Under the pieces are notes generated by a model that worked only from the letters and a program-made list of their open reading frames with translations, was not told the origin of the DNA and did no database searches. A stretch of 64,000 nucleotides of DNA from Candidatus Thiodictyon syntrophicum (GTDB taxonomy: Bacteria; Pseudomonadota; Gammaproteobacteria; Chromatiales; Chromatiaceae). The position numbers and the translations under genes are program-made. Of this stretch, positions 1 to 7,600 are shown piece by piece. The stretch lies in assembly GCF_002813775.1 (NCBI RefSeq), contig NZ_CP020370.1, positions 2,753,501 to 2,817,500 of the forward strand, written 5' to 3'. The first letter of the stretch is position 1. Each line of letters begins with the position of its first letter.

Positions 1-779
1 GTGGTCTGGATGCTGCGGTGGCCCATCAACCGTTGCAGGCGCTCCACCGACAACCCGCCCGCCAATTGATGGGTGGCGTAGGCGTGGCGCAGCCCATGGA
101 TCCCGCCGACCGTGGTTACGCCGGCCTGGCGCTTGGCGTCGGTGAAGGCCTTCTGCAAGCCGGTCGGCGACAGCGGCGTCCCGGCGCGCCCGGCGAACAG
201 CCAATCCGCTGGCCGATAGAGGCGCCAATAGTCCCGCAACGCCTCCAGCAGGGTCGGTGAGAGTGGGACCAGGCGGTCCTTCGCCCCCTTGCCCTGGGTG
301 ATCCGCAGCAGTCGGCGCTCGCCGTCGATGTCCTGCACCCGCAGGGCCAGGACTTCGCTCAGGCGCAGTCCGCAGCCATAGCAGACCGTCAACATCATGC
401 GGTAACGCGGATTGTCGCAGGCGGCCAGGATGGCGGCGACCGCGCCGCGGGTGAGCAGCTCCGGGATGCGCTGCGGGCGCTTGGGTAAGGTGACCTCCAG
501 GTCGACCGTCGGCCAGCCGAGCACCCGCAGATAGAAGAAGCGGATGCCGTTGTACATCAGCCGCACGCTGGCCGGGGCCAAACTGCGCTGCACCACCAGA
601 TGCTCGAAGTAGCGCGTGAGATCGGCGTGCTCCAGGGTGTCCGGGGAGCGCCGGGTGAATTTGGCGAGGTCACGCACCGCGTCGAGATAGCTTTCGTGGG
701 TGCGCGGCGAGAAGCCATGCATCTGCATGGCCGTGATCATCTGCTGACGCAGGGGTGTCATCGTCTGGTTCTCGGTCAA
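1..779 (-). CDS. Tyrosine recombinase of IS91-like element (partial, cut by window edge)
   Basis: This is the N-terminal ~260 residues of the same tyrosine recombinase encoded at 5085-5951; the C-terminus is lost only because the window ends. It starts at the ATG at 779, matching the start chosen in copy 2. It carries the SAM-like N-terminal DNA-binding domain and most of the catalytic domain, including the CGLRLSEVLALRV box with the first catalytic arginine and the HGLRHAYATH box. The product would cut and rejoin DNA through a phosphotyrosine intermediate. Its role within IS91-type elements is not established; it may process element ends or resolve transposition intermediates. Confidence 0.85.
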   Translation of the reverse strand, partial: MTENQTMTPLRQQMITAMQMHGFSPRTHESYLDAVRDLAKFTRRSPDTLEHADLTRYFEHLVVQRSLAPASVRLMYNGIRFFYLRVLGWPTVDLEVTLPKRPQRIPELLTRGAVAAILAACDNPRYRMMLTVCYGCGLRLSEVLALRVQDIDGERRLLRITQGKGAKDRLVPLSPTLLEALRDYWRLYRPADWLFAGRAGTPLSPTGLQKAFTDAKRQAGVTTVGGIHGLRHAYATHQLAGGLSVERLQRLMGHRSIQT

Positions 780-925
780 CGACCCGGAGTGGGCCGTTAC
801 GAGTGTGGACGATGGGGGACGGGGCGGGGCCGCGGGTAACCGTGGGACGGCTGGGCTTATCCGCGCTTCATTCGCTATTCAATGGCGCTGCGGGATGGCC
901 GCGGAAGGCCCCGCGGAGCGGATTA
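1..925 (-). mobile_element. IS91-family element, copy 1 (only its upstream end is in the window)
   Basis: Bases 1-932 match 5173-6104 as a direct repeat with no difference I could find, so this is the upstream end of a second copy of the two-gene element described at 3667-6097. Sequence identity stops abruptly at 932/6104, which marks the element boundary. The last 11 bases (GGAGCGGATTA, 915-925) are the inverted counterpart of TAATCCGCTCC at the far end of copy 2. The rest of this copy, with its transposase, must lie left of the window. Near-perfect identity between the copies suggests recent duplication or gene conversion. Confidence 0.85.
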
Positions 926-1018
926 GTTCAACGTTCAGGCCAAGGCGGCGCGCGCCACCGATGAGCCCGCAAACCAGCACAACGCCCGTGGCGCGCGCTC
1001 GCTCTTTGGCCGAAAGTT
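926..1018. other. attC-like imperfect palindrome (integron recombination site)
   Basis: The site begins with GTTCAAC (926-932), which fits the RYYYAAC core of attC sites. Left arm 930-958 pairs with right arm 988-1018 (AAC..TTC..GGCCAA..GCGCGCGCCAC against GTGGCGCGCGC..TTTGGCC..GAA..GTT), with small unpaired bulges as expected for extrahelical bases. The right core stops at GTT (1016-1018) and is directly followed by the group II intron, so the second core box appears interrupted. Its size (~93 bp) is close to the intact attC at 3571-3666. The palindrome is seen in the sequence; its identity as attC is inferred. Confidence 0.6.
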
Positions 1019-1382
1019 ATCGCGCCGAGCAAAGCTCGGCGTCTCTTGCCGGGTGAAAGTCCCGGTCGGGTAAGGGTTAGCCGCCCGCCCGTATCGAGTG
1101 TTGGTCCCGTTGCGGAGTAGGGTAACCTGCGAACAACAGACGGGGCAAGCGTACACAGAGAATCCTGTAGGCCGCAGGGGAGGTCGCGCTCCCTGAAGTG
1201 CTGGTACAGCTTCGAAATGGCTTGTTGCGGATGTCGACAGTCTTAACTTGCTGGAAGACAACACGAAGCGCCCGCAATGGCTTGGGCGTGGAGGTCCGCC
1301 GGAGTCCTCAGGCCGTGGCATGCAGGAACAGAGACGCTGGAGAACTCGGGAAGCCCCGGGGGCTCCCGGACGAGGTGAAACG

Positions 1383-2921
1383 ATGAAACCGTCAGTGTTG
1401 GGACACGAGAAGGCGATGAGCCCTGAAACGGCGTGGGCACGGGTGGAGGCGTGGAGCATGGAGCGTCCGGGCAGGCCGGAGACGGCCGCATGCCCTTGGG
1501 GTGTCTTATCGGGCATAGTAGTCGGAGGTTGGGAAAGCCAGCCACATGGCGAAGGACCCGACGGAAGTACGCAGCCCGTACAGGCAACTCGCGCCGGACA
1601 CGCAGGATCGGGATACCGCGAGCCAACCTCCCTGCGGGGAATAGCAAATCGAGCGCAGGATAGCAAACACCATCGCTTTCGCAACCTCTTCGGAGAAGTG
1701 AACGCCGACCTTCTGACGTATTGCTGGCAGCATTTGAATAAGGACGCGGCCAGCGGCGTCGATGGGCTGACGGCGGAAACCTACGCGGCCAATTTGGAAG
1801 GTAATATCGCCGATCTGGCGGAGCGTGTGAAAGCGGGACGCTACCGGGCGAAGTATGTCCGGCGCGTCTACATTCCCAAAGAGAACGGAAAGGAAAGGCC
1901 GCTGGGCATTCCGGCACTGGAAGACAAGCTCGTACAACTGGCCGTGGCGAAACTCCTGGGGGCGATCTACGAGGCCGATTTCCTCGACTGCTCCTACGGC
2001 TACCGCCCCGGTCGCAGCGCCAAGGACGCGGTGCGCGATCTGAGCCTTGCGCTTACGATCGGCAAATTCGGCTATCTCGTTGAAGCCGATATCCGAGGAT
2101 TTTTCGAGCATATGGACCACGACTGGTTGCTTAAGATGCTCTCGTTACGGATCGACGACCGGGCCTTTCTTGATCTCATCCGCAAATGGCTCAAAGCGGG
2201 AATTCTGGACACCGATGGAACGGTACTCCATCCCGAAACGGGGACTCCCCAGGGCGGGATCGTTTCGCCCGTGCTCGCGAACCTCTATCTGCACTATGCG
2301 CTCGATCTTTGGGTCGAGCGGGTGGTAAAGCCCCGCTGTCGGGGTGAGGTGCTGCTGTGCCGGTATGCCGACGATTTCGTCTGCGCCTTTCGCTTCGATG
2401 CGGATGCGCGGCGGTTCTATCGGGTGTTGGCGCAACGGCTGGAGAAATTCGGCCTGGCGCTGGCGCCGGAGAAGACGCAGGTTCTGCGTTTTAGCCGCTT
2501 CCATCCGAGTATGCAACGGCGCGTGACCTTTCTGGGTTTCGAGCTGTTCTGGTTTATCGACCGGGAAGGCATTCCACGGGTGAGGCGTCGCACGGCCCGC
2601 AAGCGATTGCAAGGGGCGATTCGGCGCGTGAAGGAATGGATCAAGAGCCACCGGCACCTGCCGGGCATGGAGTTTATCAAAGGACTCAATCGGCGGCTGG
2701 TAGGGCATTACAATTACTATGGTCTACGGGGCAACTCGGCGGACCTAGGGCGCTTCTACAATACGGCTGTCGCCTACGCGTTCAAGTGGCTGAACCGGCG
2801 CGGGGGAAAGCGTAAGAGTTTCACGTGGGCGGCCTTCGGTCGCGCCATCGAAAAGCTCGGTATCGCCAAACCCCGCATCACCGAGTCGCGCTGCTTGCAA
2901 CACGAACTGGTGTTTGCGTAA
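1383..2921 (+). CDS. ltrA: Group II intron reverse transcriptase/maturase
   Basis: The 512-residue intron-encoded protein aids intron splicing and reverse-transcribes intron RNA during retrohoming. The reverse transcriptase fingers/palm runs from about residue 110 to 360, with IPKENGKERPLGIPALEDK, GYRPGRSA, EADIRGFFEHMDH, TGTPQGGIVSPVLAN and the catalytic YADD at residues 328-331. The maturase/thumb region follows (RLVGHYNYYGLRGN). No HNH endonuclease domain is visible after it, so priming would not depend on its own endonuclease. The start at 1383 is preferred because GAGGTGA lies just upstream; an open frame extends back to 1248. The first ~85 residues are poorly conserved in character. The frame is intact, so the protein may be functional. 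Confidence 0.85.
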   Translation: MKPSVLGHEKAMSPETAWARVEAWSMERPGRPETAACPWGVLSGIVVGGWESQPHGEGPDGSTQPVQATRAGHAGSGYREPTSLRGIANRAQDSKHHRFRNLFGEVNADLLTYCWQHLNKDAASGVDGLTAETYAANLEGNIADLAERVKAGRYRAKYVRRVYIPKENGKERPLGIPALEDKLVQLAVAKLLGAIYEADFLDCSYGYRPGRSAKDAVRDLSLALTIGKFGYLVEADIRGFFEHMDHDWLLKMLSLRIDDRAFLDLIRKWLKAGILDTDGTVLHPETGTPQGGIVSPVLANLYLHYALDLWVERVVKPRCRGEVLLCRYADDFVCAFRFDADARRFYRVLAQRLEKFGLALAPEKTQVLRFSRFHPSMQRRVTFLGFELFWFIDREGIPRVRRRTARKRLQGAIRRVKEWIKSHRHLPGMEFIKGLNRRLVGHYNYYGLRGNSADLGRFYNTAVAYAFKWLNRRGGKRKSFTWAAFGRAIEKLGIAKPRITESRCLQHELVFA

Positions 2922-2956
2922 AACCTCGCGCTCGCGCGAAAGCGAGTACGACCGAG

Positions 2957-2991
2957 GAACCGGATGCGGGAATACTGCACGTCCGGGTCTG
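2957..2991 (+). ncRNA. Group II intron domain V-like hairpin
   Basis: The hairpin GAACCGGATGC / GCACGTCCGGGTC has the length, position (about 35 bases after the maturase stop) and ATGCG..GCACGTCCGG sequence of catalytic domain V. The third base pair of the lower stem would be an A-G mismatch, so structure prediction is needed before calling the ribozyme active. Confidence 0.6.
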
Positions 2992-3107
2992 TGGCGGGGG
3001 CTCCGGGCAACCGGAGTCCCTACGCCGGAGGCATTGCGTTTCTTAATTCTGGAATTAAGTAAACAGTCCCCGGAATTGGGAATTGCGAATTGCGGTCCCC
3101 TATTCTT

Positions 3108-3506
3108 CTACTGCCCGACTCTATTACAACTGCCCATTTCATCGTCGAACTTGTCTAAAATGTTAATAACATTATCCAGACTTTTCTCAAGTCTCTCATG
3201 CTGCTGCCTGTCTGAACACGTGAAGTATATTGCCTCTCGTAGTTCTTTAACACCTTTCCGTACATCTGTCAAGCGCGTCCGAGCATCGGTAATGCACGAA
3301 CGTAAGATGTCGTATTTCCAAACGATATTGAGAATAATATTGAAAGCGATGAGTGGAATTACCCAAAGCGAAAATTTCCAGGTGTCTTTCGCGAAGGATT
3401 CGGCAGCCAAGGCGTCAGCTATTTCCTTTCCGGATAGATATGCCAGCAGCCACGTTGGCGCTACTATGATAAGCGTATACGCGAGAACTTTCAGAGCCAT
3501 TTTCAT
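3108..3506 (-). CDS. Small membrane protein encoded in an integron cassette
   Basis: A protein of 132 residues that I do not recognise. It has two hydrophobic segments near the N-terminus (about residues 4-24, MALKVLAYTLIIVAPTWLLA, and about 40-60, FSLWVIPLIAFNIILNIVW). A charged, probably helical C-terminal half follows (RTRLTDVRKGVKELREA.., ERLEKSLDNVINILDKFDDE), likely a cytoplasmic coiled coil. The start at 3506 is chosen because GGAG sits about nine bases upstream; a TTG at 3542 would add 12 residues. The segment is visibly more AT-rich than its surroundings. It lies between two attC-type sites and reads away from the integrase, as cassette genes usually do. Function unknown. Confidence 0.6.
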   Translation of the reverse strand: MKMALKVLAYTLIIVAPTWLLAYLSGKEIADALAAESFAKDTWKFSLWVIPLIAFNIILNIVWKYDILRSCITDARTRLTDVRKGVKELREAIYFTCSDRQQHERLEKSLDNVINILDKFDDEMGSCNRVGQ

Positions 3507-3570
3507 TGCGATGATCTCCAGTGCCAGGTATCGTCTGCTCAACTACATGGTCAACGGCCAGGGCATACGG

Positions 3571-3666
3571 GCCTAACGAATAAGCGTTTATCCGTCGTGC
3601 GCGCCCAACTGACCCCGAGTCGGAGCGCGACGCCGCGCGCGCACGACGGATAAACGTTTGTTGGAC
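3571..3666. other. attC recombination site of an integron cassette
   Basis: The 96-bp site begins GCCTAAC (3571-3577, fits RYYYAAC) and ends GTTGGAC (3660-3666, fits GTTRRRY). Between them is a perfect 20-bp inverted repeat (3585-3604 and 3637-3656, CGTTTATCCGTCGTGCGCGC and its complement), with unequal unpaired spacers next to the cores (7 and 3 bases) and a ~32-base apical region. This is the architecture of an integron attC folded on its bottom strand. The left end of IS91-like copy 2 starts at the very next base. Confidence 0.85.
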
Positions 3667-3677
3667 TAATCCGCTCC
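3660..3677. repeat. Terminal inverted repeat, left partner of 6087-6104
   Basis: GTTGGACTAATCCGCTCC at 3660-3677 is the reverse complement of bases 6087-6104 (and of 915-932 in copy 1) with one mismatch. The outer seven bases coincide with integron core boxes; the inner eleven belong to the IS91-like element. Confidence 0.8.
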
Positions 3678-3934
3678 TGGCACGACGCCTGCTGCGGCCG
3701 CGGTCCTCTTTAAGAGAGGGAATTGTATCCCTGAGGCCGGGGCGCCGGTCGGTCCCGGACCACGTTGCAGCACCCGGATGCCGCTCGGTGCGGCACCAAG
3801 CGGGCCTCCGCAGGGCTCCGCGGGGCTGGACAACGGGCTATTGAGGACGAAGTGTAGCCCATTTCCCGGATGTTGGGCGAGCGCGAACGCAGGCCGCGGG
3901 CGGCCTGTCCCGGACGGCCGGCGGGCGCTGAGGC

Positions 3935-5092
3935 TTAGCAGGTGGCGGGCATCAGCGAAACCCCCTGACCACGCCGTAGCGGGGCCAGGTGCGCGGTGAC
4001 GTGCAAGCGCCCAGTGCGGCACTTGGGACAGGGATAGCCGTCAAAGGGCGCCGTCGCCGCCGGTGCCGTGGCGGGTTCCGGCGTCGGCGGCGGGGCCGCC
4101 AGCGCCGCACGGATCAGCGCCAGACAGCGCGCCCGGCAGCGGTTGGCCAGGAAACCGAAATGACGAACGCGCATGAACCCTTTGGGTAAGACGTGCAGCA
4201 GGAAGCGCCGGATCAGTTCCTCGCCGGTCAGGGTCATGACCTTGTTGCGACTGCCGTCGCGGTAGTCCTTGTAGCGGACGTCCACCGTGTCGTCCTCTTC
4301 ATCGAAGGCCAGCAGCCGCCGGTCCGACAGGGCGATGCGATGGCTGTAGCGGCCCAAGTACTCGATCACGGTGTCGGTGCGCGCCAGACAAGGCTTGGAA
4401 TAGACCACCCACTCGGGCTGCATCAGGGCGTTGAGGACGCGGTCAACCTCCGCGGCCGTGAGGCGCGACAGTCGCCCGTCTTTGAAGGCCCGGCGCAACC
4501 GGCTGACCAAACCGCCGCGGAAGTGCCGCGACAGCGCCCGCACCGGGAACAGATAGGTACTCTTGGCCGGATGCCAGGTCCCGTCGGCGCCAAAGGCCCC
4601 GCCCGGCACCAGACAGTGCAGGTGGACATGGCGTACCAGCGTCTGCCCCCAGGTGTGCAGCATCGCCGTCATCCCCAACTGCCCGTCCAGGCGCTTGGGG
4701 TCCTCAGCGAAGGCGGACAGGGTCGCCCACACCGTCTCGAACAGCAAGGCGTAGATCACCTCGGGGTGGACCTCGACCCAGCCGTTGAGGGTGTCGGGTA
4801 GCGTGAAGACCAGATGGTGATAGGTCACCGGCAGCACCGCCGCACGCTGGCGTTCGACCCATTCCTCGGAGGCCCGGCGTTGGCAGCGCGGGCAATGGCG
4901 ATCACGGCAGGCGTGATAGAGGAAGGGGCAATCCCCACACTGGTCGCATTCCAGGGCGAAGCCGCCCAGCGCGGCGGTACGACAGTCCAGGATGTGATGA
5001 CAGACCTGCCATTGGTGCGGGCTCAACGGGTGATGTTCGGCATAACCGGACAGGCACGCCGCCATGACCGCTTGCAGGGAGGTATTAGCCAT
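3935..5092 (-). CDS. IS91-family HUH (Y1) transposase
   Basis: The 385-residue protein starts rolling-circle transposition by nicking at the element origin. The N-terminus has a cysteine-rich zinc-binding region (about residues 49-70, CDQCGDC..CRDRHCPRC). The HUH motif is HVHLHC at 155-160 (His-hydrophobic-His), followed by LVPGGAF. Downstream are the IEYLGRYSHRIALSD box with the candidate catalytic tyrosine and the RYKDYRDGS.. region, all standard for IS91 transposases. The start at 5092 gives the usual M-A-N-T start and overlaps the end of the recombinase gene, suggesting coupled translation. The frame is intact. Confidence 0.9.
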   Translation of the reverse strand: MANTSLQAVMAACLSGYAEHHPLSPHQWQVCHHILDCRTAALGGFALECDQCGDCPFLYHACRDRHCPRCQRRASEEWVERQRAAVLPVTYHHLVFTLPDTLNGWVEVHPEVIYALLFETVWATLSAFAEDPKRLDGQLGMTAMLHTWGQTLVRHVHLHCLVPGGAFGADGTWHPAKSTYLFPVRALSRHFRGGLVSRLRRAFKDGRLSRLTAAEVDRVLNALMQPEWVVYSKPCLARTDTVIEYLGRYSHRIALSDRRLLAFDEEDDTVDVRYKDYRDGSRNKVMTLTGEELIRRFLLHVLPKGFMRVRHFGFLANRCRARCLALIRAALAAPPPTPEPATAPAATAPFDGYPCPKCRTGRLHVTAHLAPLRRGQGVSLMPATC

Positions 5093-5951
5093 GGCCGGCC
5101 TCCAATTGGGCAAGCAGGTCCAGGGTCCCTTCGCCCTCGCTGGCACTGGGCAGCCAATGCACATAGCGCAGGGTGGTCTGGATGCTGCGGTGGCCCATCA
5201 ACCGTTGCAGGCGCTCCACCGACAACCCGCCCGCCAATTGATGGGTGGCGTAGGCGTGGCGCAGCCCATGGATCCCGCCGACCGTGGTTACGCCGGCCTG
5301 GCGCTTGGCGTCGGTGAAGGCCTTCTGCAAGCCGGTCGGCGACAGCGGCGTCCCGGCGCGCCCGGCGAACAGCCAATCCGCTGGCCGATAGAGGCGCCAA
5401 TAGTCCCGCAACGCCTCCAGCAGGGTCGGTGAGAGTGGGACCAGGCGGTCCTTCGCCCCCTTGCCCTGGGTGATCCGCAGCAGTCGGCGCTCGCCGTCGA
5501 TGTCCTGCACCCGCAGGGCCAGGACTTCGCTCAGGCGCAGTCCGCAGCCATAGCAGACCGTCAACATCATGCGGTAACGCGGATTGTCGCAGGCGGCCAG
5601 GATGGCGGCGACCGCGCCGCGGGTGAGCAGCTCCGGGATGCGCTGCGGGCGCTTGGGTAAGGTGACCTCCAGGTCGACCGTCGGCCAGCCGAGCACCCGC
5701 AGATAGAAGAAGCGGATGCCGTTGTACATCAGCCGCACGCTGGCCGGGGCCAAACTGCGCTGCACCACCAGATGCTCGAAGTAGCGCGTGAGATCGGCGT
5801 GCTCCAGGGTGTCCGGGGAGCGCCGGGTGAATTTGGCGAGGTCACGCACCGCGTCGAGATAGCTTTCGTGGGTGCGCGGCGAGAAGCCATGCATCTGCAT
5901 GGCCGTGATCATCTGCTGACGCAGGGGTGTCATCGTCTGGTTCTCGGTCAA
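5085..5951 (-). CDS. Tyrosine recombinase carried by IS91-like element
   Basis: A 288-residue protein of the XerC/D and phage-integrase class. The N-terminal core-binding domain spans about residues 8-90 (YLDAVRDLAKF.., SVRLMYNGIRFFYLRVLGW). Catalytic residues are visible: arginine in CGLRLSEVLAL, lysine region QGKGAKDRLVPL, H-x-x-R in HGLRHAYATH, histidine in LMGHRSIQ and nucleophile in TLRYVH. Some IS91 elements carry such a gene upstream of the transposase, as here. Translational coupling is likely because its stop overlaps the transposase start. It is less like integron integrases: it lacks the extra domain between the catalytic boxes. Confidence 0.9.
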   Translation of the reverse strand: MTENQTMTPLRQQMITAMQMHGFSPRTHESYLDAVRDLAKFTRRSPDTLEHADLTRYFEHLVVQRSLAPASVRLMYNGIRFFYLRVLGWPTVDLEVTLPKRPQRIPELLTRGAVAAILAACDNPRYRMMLTVCYGCGLRLSEVLALRVQDIDGERRLLRITQGKGAKDRLVPLSPTLLEALRDYWRLYRPADWLFAGRAGTPLSPTGLQKAFTDAKRQAGVTTVGGIHGLRHAYATHQLAGGLSVERLQRLMGHRSIQTTLRYVHWLPSASEGEGTLDLLAQLEAGHG

Positions 5952-6104
5952 CGACCCGGAGTGGGCCGTTACGAGTGTGGACGATGGGGGACGGGGCGGG
6001 GCCGCGGGTAACCGTGGGACGGCTGGGCTTATCCGCGCTTCATTCGCTATTCAATGGCGCTGCGGGATGGCCGCGGAAGGCCCCGCGGAGCGGATTAGTT
6101 CAAC

Positions 6105-6680
6105 TAGATTTCGGCGGACGAACTACCTCATAACCCGCCGGGTCGACGCAATTGGATCAAAAATCCGTCCGACTGTCAAGACCCTGGGCGCGTCCGCGCG
6201 CCGCACCGTTAGTGGCTTATGAGGCAATCTTGCCGCCTAAACCACGCCGCGGGACAAAGAGCGTTCCGCATAAACCGGCGTTTCTTGGTCGGTTGAGCGA
6301 AAAATGCTCTCTTGATCAATACGCTGACGCGACCACGCGCGATCCTGGCCGTGCGTTATGCGGCAACTTTGCCGCCCAAGCCGCGATTCGGCGGACGAAC
6401 TGCCGCGTAAAACGACATTGCTCGGATTGTCGGGAGCATGATTGATCGGTTATTCAATCGGTTGAGCGGCTTCTCTCGCTGCACCGTTAATGCGTTATGC
6501 GGCAACTTTGCCGCCTGAGAAAGACTCGCCGAGGGCGGTTGCCGTCTATGCCGTCGCGTCCAGTCGTTCCGCTTCCGCGGAAAAACCTCTAGCAACCATC
6601 GGTTATCGCTATCTCAAGTCGCGAGGCCCCGGTTTATGCGGCATCGGGACCGCGCGCGCCGTCCGTCCGCGGGAGCGGCC
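6105..6680. repeat. Degenerate ~140-bp repeats beside the integrase (possible decayed attC array or attI zone)
   Basis: A non-coding stretch with related motifs at regular spacing. GCGGCAACTTTGCCGCC, itself a 7-bp-stem hairpin, occurs at about 6360-6376 and 6499-6515, with a decayed form (GAGGCAATCTTGCCGCC) at about 6220-6236, i.e. every ~140 bases. GCACCGTTA(A/G)TG precedes two of them (6203, 6481). TCGGCGGACGAACT recurs at about 6110 and 6388, and TCGGTTGAGCG at about 6291 and 6458. The position is where attI and the first cassettes would lie relative to the integrase at 6782. No attC with good core boxes can be delimited. Confidence 0.5.
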
Positions 6681-6781
6681 GTTCGTCCGCGGCCCGCGGC
6701 TGATTTTCGTCGCCGACCTTGCTTTTTCAGCGAAAGCTGTCTATTTATACAGGTGTCCGAACTGACCCTCAGGAGATCCCC

Positions 6782-7563
6782 ATGTCGCTCCCCGAGACCG
6801 CGAACGCCCCCAAGCCCATGCGCCTGCTGGATCAGGTCCGGGACAAGCTCCGTAAGCTGCACTACAGCCCGCGGACCGAGGAGGCCTATGTGGGCTGGAT
6901 CAAGCGCTATATCTGGTTTCACGGCAAGCGGCATCCGCGCGAGATGGGGGAGGCGGAGGTGGAGGCCTTTCTGTCGAGTCTGGCGACGCAGCGCGGGGTT
7001 TCCGCCTCGACACAAAATCAGGCGCTGTGCGGGCTGTTGTTCCTCTACAAGCAGGTGCTGGGTGTGCAGTTGGGCTGGTTGGACGGGGTGACGCGGGCGA
7101 AGCGCCCGGAGCGGGTGCCGGTGGTGATGACGCGGCAGGAGGTCGCGCTGGTGTTGCAGCAGATGCAGGGGCGGGATTGGCTGATGGCAAGTCTGATGTA
7201 TGGGACCGGGCTGCGGCTCATGGAGTGTGTGCAGTTGCGCACGTCGACCGCTCGCGCGATCCGATCACCGGGCGGATCAAGCGGCATCACATCGACCCGA
7301 CGGGGCTTCAGAAGGCGATGCGTACCGCGGTGCAGCGCGCGGGGATTATGAAGCGGGCGACGCCGCATACGCTGCGTCATTGCTTTGCGACCCATCTGCT
7401 GGAGGCGGGGTATGACATCCGCACGGTACAGGAGTTGATGGGGCACCGGGACGTGACGACGACGCAGATCTATACGCATGTACTTCAGCGGGGTGGGTCG
7501 GCGGTGCAAAGTCCGGTGGATGCGCTGCTTGGGGGCGGGGTGGGGGTGCGGGCGGCGGCTTAG
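6782..7563 (+). pseudogene. intI: Integron integrase, inactivated by internal deletion and frameshift
   Basis: The 5' part encodes an IntI N-terminus ([38 protein letters not shown]..) through the first catalytic arginine region ([16 protein letters not shown]). The other reading frame then continues as [63 protein letters not shown], the conserved IntI C-terminus with H-x-x-R, GH and the nucleophilic tyrosine. Compared with class 1 IntI, about 85 residues are missing at the junction near 7240, including the catalytic lysine strand and part of the IntI-specific insertion, and the junction is out of frame. AGGAGA precedes the ATG. The protein cannot be functional as it stands. Confidence 0.85.
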
Positions 7564-7600
7564 GCTTGCGGTAACCCTGAATCCGGCAGCGGTCTGCGGA

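Larger units (their letters stand above)
1019..3023 (+). mobile_element. Group II intron with reverse transcriptase/maturase
   Basis: A self-splicing retroelement of about 2.0 kb. The 5' region has a short hairpin (CGCCGAGC..GCTCGGCG, 1023-1041) followed by TTGCCGGGTGAAAGTCCCGG, a pattern familiar from the start of bacterial group II introns. The 3' region has a domain V-like hairpin (about 2957-2991), then a GGCTCCGGGCAACCGGAGT hairpin resembling domain VI, ending in CCCTAC, the usual 3' end. The 3' boundary at 3023 is fairly sure; the 5' boundary is only good to about ten bases. The intron lies on the opposite strand from the cassette gene at 3108-3506 and abuts an attC-like palindrome, as attC-targeting introns do. 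Confidence 0.8.
3667..6097 (-). mobile_element. IS91-family element, copy 2 (complete, two genes)
   Basis: A 2.4-kb element with a tyrosine recombinase gene followed by an IS91-type HUH transposase gene, overlapping by 8 bases and both on the minus strand. The right boundary is set by the end of identity with copy 1 (932/6104). The left boundary is set by the inverted match TAATCCGCTCC (3667-3677) to GGAGCGGATTA (6087-6097). The match runs outward into the flanks as GTTGGAC versus GTTCAAC, so 17 of 18 bases are inverted. IS91 elements normally move by rolling circle and have no long terminal repeats, so these ends are noteworthy. Bases 3667-3934 hold no gene and probably contain the replication-origin end. 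Confidence 0.8.

Noticed and set aside
2914-3576. A plus-strand 220-codon frame across the intron 3' end and cassette
   Set aside because: It spans the intron domain V and lies antisense to the better-supported membrane-protein gene.
3571-3666. Intrinsic terminator for the cassette region
   Set aside because: The long perfect stem is better explained as attC because both core boxes fit consensus and no U tract follows.
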